DNA of 5,352 nt, taken from assembly GCA_937893635.1 (NCBI GenBank), contig CALBGF010000030.1, positions 1 through 5,352 of the forward strand, in the 5' to 3' direction. Positions 1-5,352 of this stretch are shown here, in pieces. This DNA is from an uncultured Mollicutes bacterium. GTDB taxonomy: Bacteria; Bacillota_I; Bacilli_A; RFN20; CAG-826. Made by a program: the position numbers and the translations under genes. The notes beneath the pieces are model-generated. The model made no database searches, was not told where the DNA came from, and saw only the letters and a list, made by a program, of their open reading frames with translations. Each line of letters begins with the position of its first letter. Positions within the stretch are counted from its first letter, which is position 1.

Positions 1-15
1 AGGAGACTAACTATT

Positions 16-336
16 ATGAATAAAAAAATGAATTATTTAGCTATTTTTCCTATTTTTGGGTCATTTGTTTTGTTGTTTTGGCTTTTTATTAAAGCAATAA
101 AAGATCAAATTAATAAAAAGGTATTTATGACATTCTTTTTTAGCATTGGACTTTTTTCTGTCTTAGTAATGTTAGTAGTGGTTTTATGTATAAACTTTAT
201 TTACTCATTAACGGGCACAAATGATTTTTTAAGTAATTATGGGCCTATGATAGCTTATATTATCACTGGTTATTTAATGAACTTGTTTACATTCATATTG
301 ATCAATAAAGAGTGGGATAAATTAGAAAAACATTAG
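16..336 (+). CDS. Small three-span membrane protein of unknown function
   Basis: This ORF encodes 106 residues. The start is supported by an AGGAG Shine-Dalgarno site at 1-5, ten bases before the ATG; a second in-frame ATG five codons later has no comparable site. The protein is very hydrophobic, with likely membrane spans at about residues 8-26, 36-63 and 74-96. The spans are separated by a short basic loop (KAIKDQINKK) and a polar loop (SLTGTNDFLSNYG), and the tail is charged (NKEWDKLEKH). No catalytic motif or signal-peptidase site is visible. I do not recognise a family. It is followed by non-coding or decayed sequence and then by another small membrane protein gene, so it may belong to an accessory patch. 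Its promoter lies outside the window. The coding call is firm from the ribosome site, length and clean membrane topology; the function is unknown. Confidence 0.85.
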   Translation: MNKKMNYLAIFPIFGSFVLLFWLFIKAIKDQINKKVFMTFFFSIGLFSVLVMLVVVLCINFIYSLTGTNDFLSNYGPMIAYIITGYLMNLFTFILINKEWDKLEKH

Positions 337-387
337 ATTTTATATTAATATCAAAATGCTTTATAAAATGCTAATTGCATTAAATAA

Positions 388-561
388 TATTCAAGTATTA
401 ATTTAATTGGCAGCACTTCACTTACTTTTAGTGACAACACCCCACAAGGATTTACCATTGAAATCAATACAGGTGAACTGGTTTTGGCAATTGTGTGGAT
501 TTATAAAGTTATTACGACCGGCTATACTAGTTCGTTCCCAGTGCCTGCGCCAGCTTTTTAA
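388..561 (+). pseudogene. Possible orphan gene fragment (no start codon)
   Basis: A 57-codon open frame runs from just after a TAA (385-387) to a TAA at 559-561, with no ATG, GTG or TTG in a sensible starting position and no ribosome site. Its translation looks protein-like: a polar Thr/Ser/Asn-rich part (GSTSLTFSDNTPQGFTIEIN), then a hydrophobic stretch (LVLAIVWIYKVITTGY), then a Pro-rich end (SSFPVPAPAF). By hand count, 411-560 is about 41% GC, clearly above the roughly 30% of the rest. It uses CTG, GTG, ACC, GGC and TTC codons that the neighbours mostly avoid. This suggests the 3' remnant of a transferred gene, but I recognise no family. It could also be a non-coding element whose open frame is accidental. 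Confidence 0.35.
500..528 (+). promoter_or_regulatory. Candidate sigma-A type promoter before the split membrane gene
   Basis: A TATACT hexamer at 523-528 (5 of 6 to TATAAT) follows TTTATA at 500-505 (4 of 6 to TTGACA) with a 17-base spacer. It would start transcription near 535, about 43 bases before the ATG at 578. In such AT-rich DNA, matches of this quality arise by chance, so this is only a candidate. Confidence 0.25.
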
Positions 562-568
562 GAAAGCT
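552..568 (+). repeat. Short inverted repeat just upstream of the 578 start
   Basis: AGCTTT (552-557) and AAAGCT (563-568) are perfect complements around a five-base loop, ending nine bases before the ATG at 578. No T tract follows it, so it is not a terminator on this strand. As RNA it would partly cover the weak GAAAG ribosome-site candidate at 562-566 and could dampen initiation. A role is inference only. Confidence 0.35.
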
Positions 569-577
569 AACAAAATT

Positions 578-838
578 ATGAAAAAAGATAGTAATAGTAT
601 ATTAGGAGATATAGTCTTTGCTTTTACTTTGGCTTCTCTATGGATTTCATTTTATTTAGCAACAGTTGTCGGAGAATTTAACATATTTGGCATTGCAGGA
701 GTTGTTAGATATTCTTGGATAATGTTATTGTTCATTATAGTTCCAGTTTTATCAATTTTAATTGGAATAAGATTAAAAAAATGGGCAAAAATTATAAAAA
801 GAATTTCGTTATTGCTTATATTTGTATACCAATATTAA
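578..838 (+). CDS. N-terminal part of a split membrane protein (zero frame)
   Basis: The ATG at 578 gives 86 residues. A longer reading from TTG 407 is rejected because its first 57 codons cross the fragment at 388-561 in another frame and have no ribosome site. The start is only weakly supported by GAAAG at 562-566. Residues 1-7 are polar and basic; two membrane spans follow at about 9-31 and 45-65, with an SILGDIVFAFTLASLW opening and a GIAGVVRYSW loop. After RLKK (residues 65-68) the frame continues for only 18 more codons to TAA 836-838, while the natural protein continuation lies in the -1 frame. That frame gives a third span and a soluble domain in the 781-1269 ORF. The A run 775-781 at the junction is an A_AAA_AAA heptamer in phase with this frame. 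So this is most likely the first half of one gene, either mutated, recoded or mis-sequenced. The function is unknown. Confidence 0.7.
   Translation: MKKDSNSILGDIVFAFTLASLWISFYLATVVGEFNIFGIAGVVRYSWIMLLFIIVPVLSILIGIRLKKWAKIIKRISLLLIFVYQY
775..781 (+). other. A_AAA_AAA slippery heptamer at the frame junction
   Basis: Seven A's are read as A, AAA, AAA in the frame of the 578 ORF (codons TTA AAA AAA TGG). This is the exact phase required of an X_XXY_YYZ slippery site for -1 frameshifting. Slipping back one base makes the next codon ATG 781-783 and enters the ORF ending at 1269. Upstream there is only a weak GGA at 764-766 as an SD-like stimulator, and I found no strong hairpin just downstream. 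Programmed recoding is therefore possible but not well supported; loss of one A from an A8 run, or a sequencing error, would look the same. Confidence 0.55.
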
Positions 839-1269
839 TTATTTTTGGATTATATAGATTTATTTTTAGAGAAGTCACTTCATATGATACTAGCATAGTG
901 GCAGTTGTAGAAAATAAAACAAGATTAAAAATGCCTGATCAAGTAAAAGTAGCAACTTTAAAAGATGCATATAATACAAGTTATGTAAAGATAACTAGCG
1001 ATGAATGTAAAAAAACATTCGAAAACGAAATTAAAAAAGATTCGCGTTGGACAAAAGAATTAAGTATAGAAATTAAAAGTCGCCTTCCATTTGATATGTC
1101 ATATGAGACTTCTTTATTTGATTACTATGCGTTTTATAATGTGACTAGAAATGAATATAATAGAATTACAATAGGCGATGATGACGATTGTATATTTATT
1201 GAATATAATTGTAATTTACGAAAATTAGTCATTTTAAGTGATTATAAGATTAGTTATAGTTATCGTTAA
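781..1269 (+). CDS. C-terminal part of the split membrane protein (-1 frame)
   Basis: Read from ATG 781 this frame encodes 162 residues. An upstream ATG at 715 in the same frame is a poor start: no ribosome site precedes it, and codons 715-780 are an out-of-frame reading of the second membrane span of the 578 ORF. ATG 781 also lacks a ribosome site. The protein starts MGKNYKKN, has one membrane span at about residues 9-29 (FVIAYICIPILIIFGLYRFIF), and then a soluble domain of about 130 residues. That domain is rich in charged and aromatic residues, including WTKELSIEIKSRLPFDMSYE and an acidic GDDDDC near the end. Joined to the 578 frame by a -1 shift it gives a continuous 230-residue, three-span protein. 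With the positive-inside rule its C-terminal domain would face outside. This reading resembles a type of hypothetical protein I associate with low-GC Firmicutes, but I cannot name a family. A T-tract terminator follows the stop. Confidence 0.7.
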   Translation: MGKNYKKNFVIAYICIPILIIFGLYRFIFREVTSYDTSIVAVVENKTRLKMPDQVKVATLKDAYNTSYVKITSDECKKTFENEIKKDSRWTKELSIEIKSRLPFDMSYETSLFDYYAFYNVTRNEYNRITIGDDDDCIFIEYNCNLRKLVILSDYKISYSYR

Positions 1270-1290
1270 TTTTGTAATTCTTAACTTAAA

Positions 1291-1324
1291 ATACTAAAGG
1301 CAAATCCGTTTAGTGTCTTTTTTT
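1291..1324 (+). terminator. Rho-independent terminator after the split gene
   Basis: ATACTAAA (1291-1298) pairs with TTTAGTGT (1309-1316), including one T-G pair. The stem continues as GG (1299-1300) with CC (1306-1307), leaving one bulged G at 1308 and a five-base loop. Seven T's (1318-1324) follow at once. It lies 21 bases after the stop at 1269 and 35 bases before the ATPase start, so it separates the left accessory genes from the ATPase gene. Confidence 0.8.
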
Positions 1325-1359
1325 ATGCTCCAAATCATATTGTTTTACTAGGTGATAAT

Positions 1360-3921
1360 ATGTACTATGATGAGAAAAAAGAATTAGTATTAGCAAAATT
1401 AAAAAGTAGAACAAGTGGTTTAACAAATATTGAAGTGAATGAAAGATTTAATAAAGATAAAACAAATGAACTAAAAAAAACTAAACATAAGACTATTTGG
1501 AAAATTTTAATAAATCAATTATTAGACGCTATGGTGTTAATACTTTTTATCGCTAGTATTCTTTCCTTTATAATGAAAGATAATTTAGAAGGCATTATTA
1601 TTTTGATAATTATTTTTATTGATACCATTATTGGTATAATGCAAGAATATAAAGCTGAAAATGCAATTGCGTCATTAAAAGAATTATCGCCGAATTATAC
1701 GAAAGTATTAAGAAATAATAATATAACTAGTATATTATCTAAAAATATTGTTGTAGGCGATATCATTGTTTTAGAAGAAGGAGACCTTATTCCCGCTGAT
1801 ATGCGTTTAATTTCTTCTTCAGGGTTAAGAGTTATAGAATCATCTTTAACTGGAGAATCTTTAGCAGTTAATAAAAACGCTGATGTTACTTTAGAATCAT
1901 CTACCCCCTTAGCGGATCGTATTAATATGGCTTATGCATCTTCACTTGTTACATATGGACATGGCTTAGGAGTAGTAACTAAAATTGGTATGGATACAGA
2001 AGTTGGACATATTGCTCATATGCTATCTAATCAAGGAGAATTAAATACTCCTTTAAAAAAGAAGTTGGAATCTGTCGGTAAAATTCTTTCTATAATAGGT
2101 ATTGTATTATGTGCTTTATTATTTATAATTGGAATAATTAATGGACAAGATTTTGAACCATTGTTACTTACTTCAATGGCTTTAGCTATTTCAATTATTC
2201 CAGAAGGATTACCAGCAACTGCCACAATTGTATTAGCCATAGGCGTAGAGAGAATGGCAAAAAAGCAAGTGTTAATAAGAAAATTACCATCAGTAGAAAC
2301 ATTAGGAAGTACATCAGTAATTTGTTCTGATAAAACAGGAACATTAACACAAAATAAAATGAATGTTGTTAAGATTGTTACTAATAATAAATTTGAATTA
2401 GAAAAATGTATGGCCTTATGTAATAACGTTAAAAAACAAAATAATGATTTTATTGGTGATCCAACAGAAGTTGCTTTAGCGGAATATTTAAACCAAAAAT
2501 ACATGCAAATTAATAATATTTATGAACGTTTAAAAGAATTAGCTTTTGATAGTGAAAGAAAAAAGATGACTGTTTTAGTCAAAAATAATTTATATGAAGT
2601 GTTTACTAAAGGTGCGGTGGAAGAAATATTACCAAATTGTAGTTATGAATACGTTGGAAATGATAAAGAAATCATGTCCGATAATAGAAAAAAAGAAATT
2701 ATGCAAAAATGTAATGAATTTGCTCTTAAGGCGTGTCGAGTTTTAGTATTTGCTAAAAAAGAATCTAAACAAAATGAATTTAGTAATCTTGATAATAATC
2801 TAATTTATATTGGATTAGTAGCAATGGTTGATCCGCCAAGAGAAGATGTTAAAAACATCTTGCTAAAAACTAAAAAAGCAGGCATTAGAACTGCAATTAT
2901 TACAGGAGACAACCCCTTAACAGCGGAAACGGTTGCTAAAGAAATAGGCGCTTATGAAAATAAAGCTATTACTGGATATGATTTAATGAATATTGATGAT
3001 AAACAACTAGGAGAACTAACAAAAAATCATAATATTTTTGCACGTGTTTCTCCTTATGATAAATTAAGAATAGTAAAAGCATTTAAAAGTAATGGTGAGG
3101 TAGTGGCTATGATTGGTGATGGAGTTAATGACGCTCCATCACTAAAAGCCGCGGATATTGGTATTGCTATGGGTAAAAGCGGAACGGATGTTGCTAAAGA
3201 TGCCTCGGATATGATTTTATTAAATGATGACTTTCCAAGCTTAGTAGACGCTATTTTTGAAGGAAGAAAAGTATTTAAAAACATTCAAAAAGTTATTCAA
3301 TTCTTGTTAGCGGGTAATGTTGGAGAGATATTAACACTAGTTATTGCTATGCTTTTAGGATTTCGTTTTATGCCAGTTACTGCGATTCAAATATTATGGG
3401 TAAATTTAGCCACTGATACATTGCCCGCTCTAGCATTAGGTGTTGATCCCGCAACTAAGGATATATTATTAGAAAAACCTAAACGTAACGATTCATTTTT
3501 AGATAAGCCGTTAATTAAGAGAGTAATATTTAATGGCGTAATTATTGCTCTTATTACATTACTTAGTTATTTCTTAGGATTTAGAAAAAATTTAATGGCA
3601 GGTTATGATTTTGATTTCTCTAATGTTAAAGGTCAGACTATGGCGTTTTGTGTTTTAGCTTTTTCACAACTTATCCATTCATTTAATCAAAGATCCAACA
3701 AGTATTCCGCTTTTTCAAAAAGTAATGGACATAATAAGTATTTGATTGCATCATTAATTATTTCGTTTTTATTGCTATTTATCATCTTATTTGTTCCATT
3801 TTTTCAAACTGTTTTTGGATTTTCCACTCTTGATATTAAAGAATGGGCGCTTGTAATTTCTTTTTCATTTGTCCCGTTAGCGGTTAATGAGTTAATTAAG
3901 CTAATTCGTCATTTTAAATAA
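1360..3921 (+). CDS. P2A-type calcium-transporting P-type ATPase
   Basis: This is a complete 853-residue membrane ATPase, the usual length for bacterial SERCA/PMCA-like pumps that expel Ca2+ at the cost of ATP. The start is supported by AGGTGA at 1350-1355. Visible in order are: a short N-terminal cation-ATPase domain; spans at about 46-72 and 77-97; the actuator loop with TGES (164-167); spans at about 242-260 and 267-295, the latter with PEGLP (281-285). The phosphorylation motif DKTGT follows with Asp324 as the acceptor. The nucleotide domain has FDSERKK (396-402) and KGA (417-419), then DPPR (491-494), TGDN (515-518) and the hinge GDGVNDAP (586-593). Six C-terminal spans complete ten. Ca2+ ligands by SERCA alignment are Glu282, Asn653, Glu656, Asn682, Thr685 and Asp686; the SERCA Glu908 position is Gln770. 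Family membership is firm. Ca2+ rather than another cation is inferred from these ligands. It stands alone between a terminator and a new promoter. I could not find a convincing promoter in the 35 bases upstream. Confidence 0.95.
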   Translation: MYYDEKKELVLAKLKSRTSGLTNIEVNERFNKDKTNELKKTKHKTIWKILINQLLDAMVLILFIASILSFIMKDNLEGIIILIIIFIDTIIGIMQEYKAENAIASLKELSPNYTKVLRNNNITSILSKNIVVGDIIVLEEGDLIPADMRLISSSGLRVIESSLTGESLAVNKNADVTLESSTPLADRINMAYASSLVTYGHGLGVVTKIGMDTEVGHIAHMLSNQGELNTPLKKKLESVGKILSIIGIVLCALLFIIGIINGQDFEPLLLTSMALAISIIPEGLPATATIVLAIGVERMAKKQVLIRKLPSVETLGSTSVICSDKTGTLTQNKMNVVKIVTNNKFELEKCMALCNNVKKQNNDFIGDPTEVALAEYLNQKYMQINNIYERLKELAFDSERKKMTVLVKNNLYEVFTKGAVEEILPNCSYEYVGNDKEIMSDNRKKEIMQKCNEFALKACRVLVFAKKESKQNEFSNLDNNLIYIGLVAMVDPPREDVKNILLKTKKAGIRTAIITGDNPLTAETVAKEIGAYENKAITGYDLMNIDDKQLGELTKNHNIFARVSPYDKLRIVKAFKSNGEVVAMIGDGVNDAPSLKAADIGIAMGKSGTDVAKDASDMILLNDDFPSLVDAIFEGRKVFKNIQKVIQFLLAGNVGEILTLVIAMLLGFRFMPVTAIQILWVNLATDTLPALALGVDPATKDILLEKPKRNDSFLDKPLIKRVIFNGVIIALITLLSYFLGFRKNLMAGYDFDFSNVKGQTMAFCVLAFSQLIHSFNQRSNKYSAFSKSNGHNKYLIASLIISFLLLFIILFVPFFQTVFGFSTLDIKEWALVISFSFVPLAVNELIKLIRHFK

Positions 3922-3931
3922 ATATAAAAAA

Positions 3932-3958
3932 ACTACTTATAATATTATTATAAGTGGT
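3932..3958. terminator. Strong hairpin between the ATPase and MATE genes
   Basis: Positions 3932-3943 pair with 3947-3958 over 12 base pairs (one G-T pair) around a three-base loop, starting 11 bases after the ATPase stop. A seven-A run (3926-3932) precedes it and no T tract follows it on the + strand. It therefore has the full form of an intrinsic terminator only on the - strand, where the A run becomes a U tract. On the + strand it may still weakly end or stabilise the ATPase mRNA. No - strand gene is visible to its right within the window. Confidence 0.6.
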
Positions 3959-3966
3959 GCTATAAT
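3958..3966 (+). promoter_or_regulatory. Extended -10 promoter for the MATE gene
   Basis: TGCTATAAT is a perfect TATAAT hexamer (3961-3966) with the TGn extension that lets sigma-A type promoters work with a poor -35. The expected -35 region lies inside the preceding hairpin (around 3937-3943) and resembles TTGACA only weakly. Transcription would begin near 3973, leaving a leader of about 19 bases that carries the GGCGGTGA ribosome site (3979-3986) before ATG 3992. Confidence 0.6.
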
Positions 3967-3973
3967 CTTATAG
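3960..3973. repeat. Palindrome over the -10 box (possible operator)
   Basis: CTATAA (3960-3965) and TTATAG (3968-3973) are perfect inverted repeats around TC, covering the -10 hexamer and the predicted transcription start. A dimeric repressor bound here would block the MATE promoter. Short AT palindromes are common by chance in this composition, so an operator role is a hypothesis. Confidence 0.35.
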
Positions 3974-3991
3974 CGTTAGGCGGTGAAGTAA

Positions 3992-5352
3992 ATGAAGAAA
4001 AAAGATCGATATGAAGATATGTTAACTAGTAATGTTAAATTTCTCATTTTTAAATTATCAATACCGACAATTATTTCAATGCTTATTACCGCTATATACA
4101 ATTTTGCTGATACATTTTTTGTCACAAAAGTAGAACATTCAAAAGAAGCAATAAGTGCTGTAGGAATAATTTTCTCATTTATGGCGATAATTCAAGCAAT
4201 TGGTTTTTTCTTTGGACATGGGTCTGGTAATTATATTTCGCGTTTAATTGGTGAACATCAAATAGACAAGGCTAAAAAATATGCCACAATTGGTTTTGTA
4301 TTATCTTTTTCATTTGGACTATTATTAACTATTTTAGGATTAATATTTTTAGATCCTTTAGCAAAATTTTTAACCGCTAATAAGGATGAATATGTTTATT
4401 TATACGCCAAAGATTATTTGTTCTGGATTTTGCTTGGTGCACCATTTATGACAGCATCTAATACTTTAAATAATCAATTAAGATATCAGGGCAATGCTTT
4501 TTTAGCAATGCTTGCTATTAGCTCTGGTGCGGTATTAAATATACTTTTAGACCCTATCTTAATTAAACAATATGCAGTTTATGGAGCTGGCATGTCGACA
4601 TTTGTAAGCCAAATACTTGGATTTGGATTACTTTATATATGCACGACTAAACGAGATAATATTCATATTAATTTAAAATATTTTACCTTAAATAAAGAAA
4701 TTATTGGTGTAATTGTTAATGGAGGATTTCCATCATTAGCTAGACAAGGCTTAAATGCTGTTTCTGTGGCGGTTTTAAACTTTGTAGCAATAAATTATTC
4801 TGTTGATTCTTTAGCGGCTATGACGGTTGTTAATCGTATTATGTCTTTTGCTATCTCAGTGGCTATTGGTATTGGACAAGGATTCCAACCAGTATGTGGT
4901 ATTAATTATGGTGCTAAACAATATGGGCGTGTTAAAGAAGGATATTTATTTACTACTTTCTTATGTACGATTACTCTTTTATGCTTTGCTTTAGTAAGTA
5001 TTTTCTTTGGTGGCTCTTTAATAAAATTATTTGCAAATGGCAATCAAAATTTAGAAAATTATGATGAATTTATGAAAGTTGGTAAAGAGTTATTAATTTA
5101 TCAATCGATTGGAATACCTTTATTTGGAGTAAATACCGCAACTAACATGATGCTTCAAACAACAGGAAAATCAGTTAGAGCCACAATACTTGCTATTGGA
5201 AGACAAGCTTTATTTTTTATTCCAACATTATTTATATTTCAAGCATTATGGGGATTTAAAGGTGTTGAATTAGCCCAAATGGTCGCAGATATTTTGTGCT
5301 TTATTGTCGCAATTCCTTTAGCAATATCATTCTTTAAAGAACTAAAAATAGA
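3992..5352 (+). CDS. MATE-family multidrug efflux transporter (3' end cut by window)
   Basis: This frame opens at ATG 3992, preceded by the ribosome site GGCGGTGA (3979-3986, five-base spacing), and stays open for 453 codons to the window edge. MATE proteins export organic cations and drugs across the cytoplasmic membrane in exchange for H+ or Na+. The first span has the typical pattern YNFADTFFV (residues 36-44) with Asn37 and the membrane acid Asp40. Further family-like segments are LNILLDPILI (182-191), GQGFQPVCGINYGAKQYGRV (295-314) and the repeated SIPTIISM / GGFPSLARQG openings of the two six-span halves. Family members are about 440-460 residues, so only a few residues and the stop are probably missing. 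It resembles the MepA-like Gram-positive branch, but the exact substrate cannot be told and I assign no symbol. It has its own candidate promoter, so it need not be co-transcribed with the ATPase. Confidence 0.93.
   Translation, partial: MKKKDRYEDMLTSNVKFLIFKLSIPTIISMLITAIYNFADTFFVTKVEHSKEAISAVGIIFSFMAIIQAIGFFFGHGSGNYISRLIGEHQIDKAKKYATIGFVLSFSFGLLLTILGLIFLDPLAKFLTANKDEYVYLYAKDYLFWILLGAPFMTASNTLNNQLRYQGNAFLAMLAISSGAVLNILLDPILIKQYAVYGAGMSTFVSQILGFGLLYICTTKRDNIHINLKYFTLNKEIIGVIVNGGFPSLARQGLNAVSVAVLNFVAINYSVDSLAAMTVVNRIMSFAISVAIGIGQGFQPVCGINYGAKQYGRVKEGYLFTTFLCTITLLCFALVSIFFGGSLIKLFANGNQNLENYDEFMKVGKELLIYQSIGIPLFGVNTATNMMLQTTGKSVRATILAIGRQALFFIPTLFIFQALWGFKGVELAQMVADILCFIVAIPLAISFFKELKI

Noticed and set aside
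353..372. Tandem-like direct repeat AAAATGCT (353-360 and 365-372)
   Set aside because: Only two 8-base copies in AT-rich intergenic DNA, with no further units or target-site context; chance is sufficient.
407..577. N-terminal extension of the 578 ORF from a TTG at 407
   Set aside because: No ribosome site precedes the TTG, the extra 57 residues do not look like a membrane-protein start, and another frame over the same bases looks more protein-like. The ATG at 578 directly before a polar-basic start and a membrane span is preferred.
715..780. Start of the second half of the split gene at ATG 715
   Set aside because: These codons overlap the second membrane span of the 578 frame out of phase, give an unconvincing polar-aromatic sequence and have no ribosome site.
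2031..2504. Open frame of 157 codons on the - strand
   Set aside because: It lies wholly inside the ATPase gene opposite its phosphorylation and nucleotide domains, and shows no ribosome site or recognisable protein; it is a shadow of the coding strand.
3054..3284. Open frame of 76 codons on the - strand
   Set aside because: It is antisense to the conserved GDGVNDAP hinge region of the ATPase, which fully explains the sequence.
1..5352. Use of the Mycoplasma code (TGA = Trp), CRISPR arrays, tRNA or rRNA genes, insertion sequences
   Set aside because: Trp is TGG throughout and the genes are intact under the standard code. No regularly spaced repeats, tRNA-like cloverleaf, rRNA stretch or transposase was seen.

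Overview
The window is AT-rich (roughly 30% GC) and every recognisable gene lies on the + strand. The coding style is that of a low-GC Gram-positive bacterium: leucine is mostly TTA, Shine-Dalgarno sites are AGGAG or AGGTGA, and terminators have T tracts. Trp is written TGG and no TGA is read through inside the genes, so the standard bacterial code fits and the Mycoplasma code is not needed. The protein types suit an uncultured gut Firmicutes/Bacilli or a related lineage. This is an inference from style, and no species is claimed.

Layout. Positions 16-336 encode a 106-residue protein with about three membrane spans and no recognised family. Positions 337-577 contain no intact gene. Within them, 388-561 is an open frame without a start codon, about 41% GC over 411-560 by hand count, and it looks like an orphan gene fragment. 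Positions 578-1269 hold two overlapping ORFs (578-838 and 781-1269) that read best as one 230-residue membrane-anchored protein of unknown function, split by a -1 frame change at a run of seven A. That run sits exactly as a canonical A_AAA_AAA slippery heptamer. A rho-independent terminator at 1291-1324 closes this left part.

The right part is conventional transport biology. Positions 1360-3921 encode a complete P2A-type Ca2+-transporting ATPase of 853 residues with all catalytic motifs. After a 70-base gap with a strong hairpin, an extended -10 promoter and a small palindrome, a MATE-family multidrug efflux gene starts at 3992 and runs off the window's right edge after 453 codons, probably only a few residues short of its end.

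The ATPase expels Ca2+ using ATP, and the MATE protein exports organic cations or drugs using an ion gradient. They share direction, but the second appears to have its own promoter, so a joint role is not shown. The left third looks like an accessory patch of small unknown membrane proteins and debris. The most informative oddity there is the split gene at 578-1269. No clearly new multi-gene system can be demonstrated from this sequence alone.
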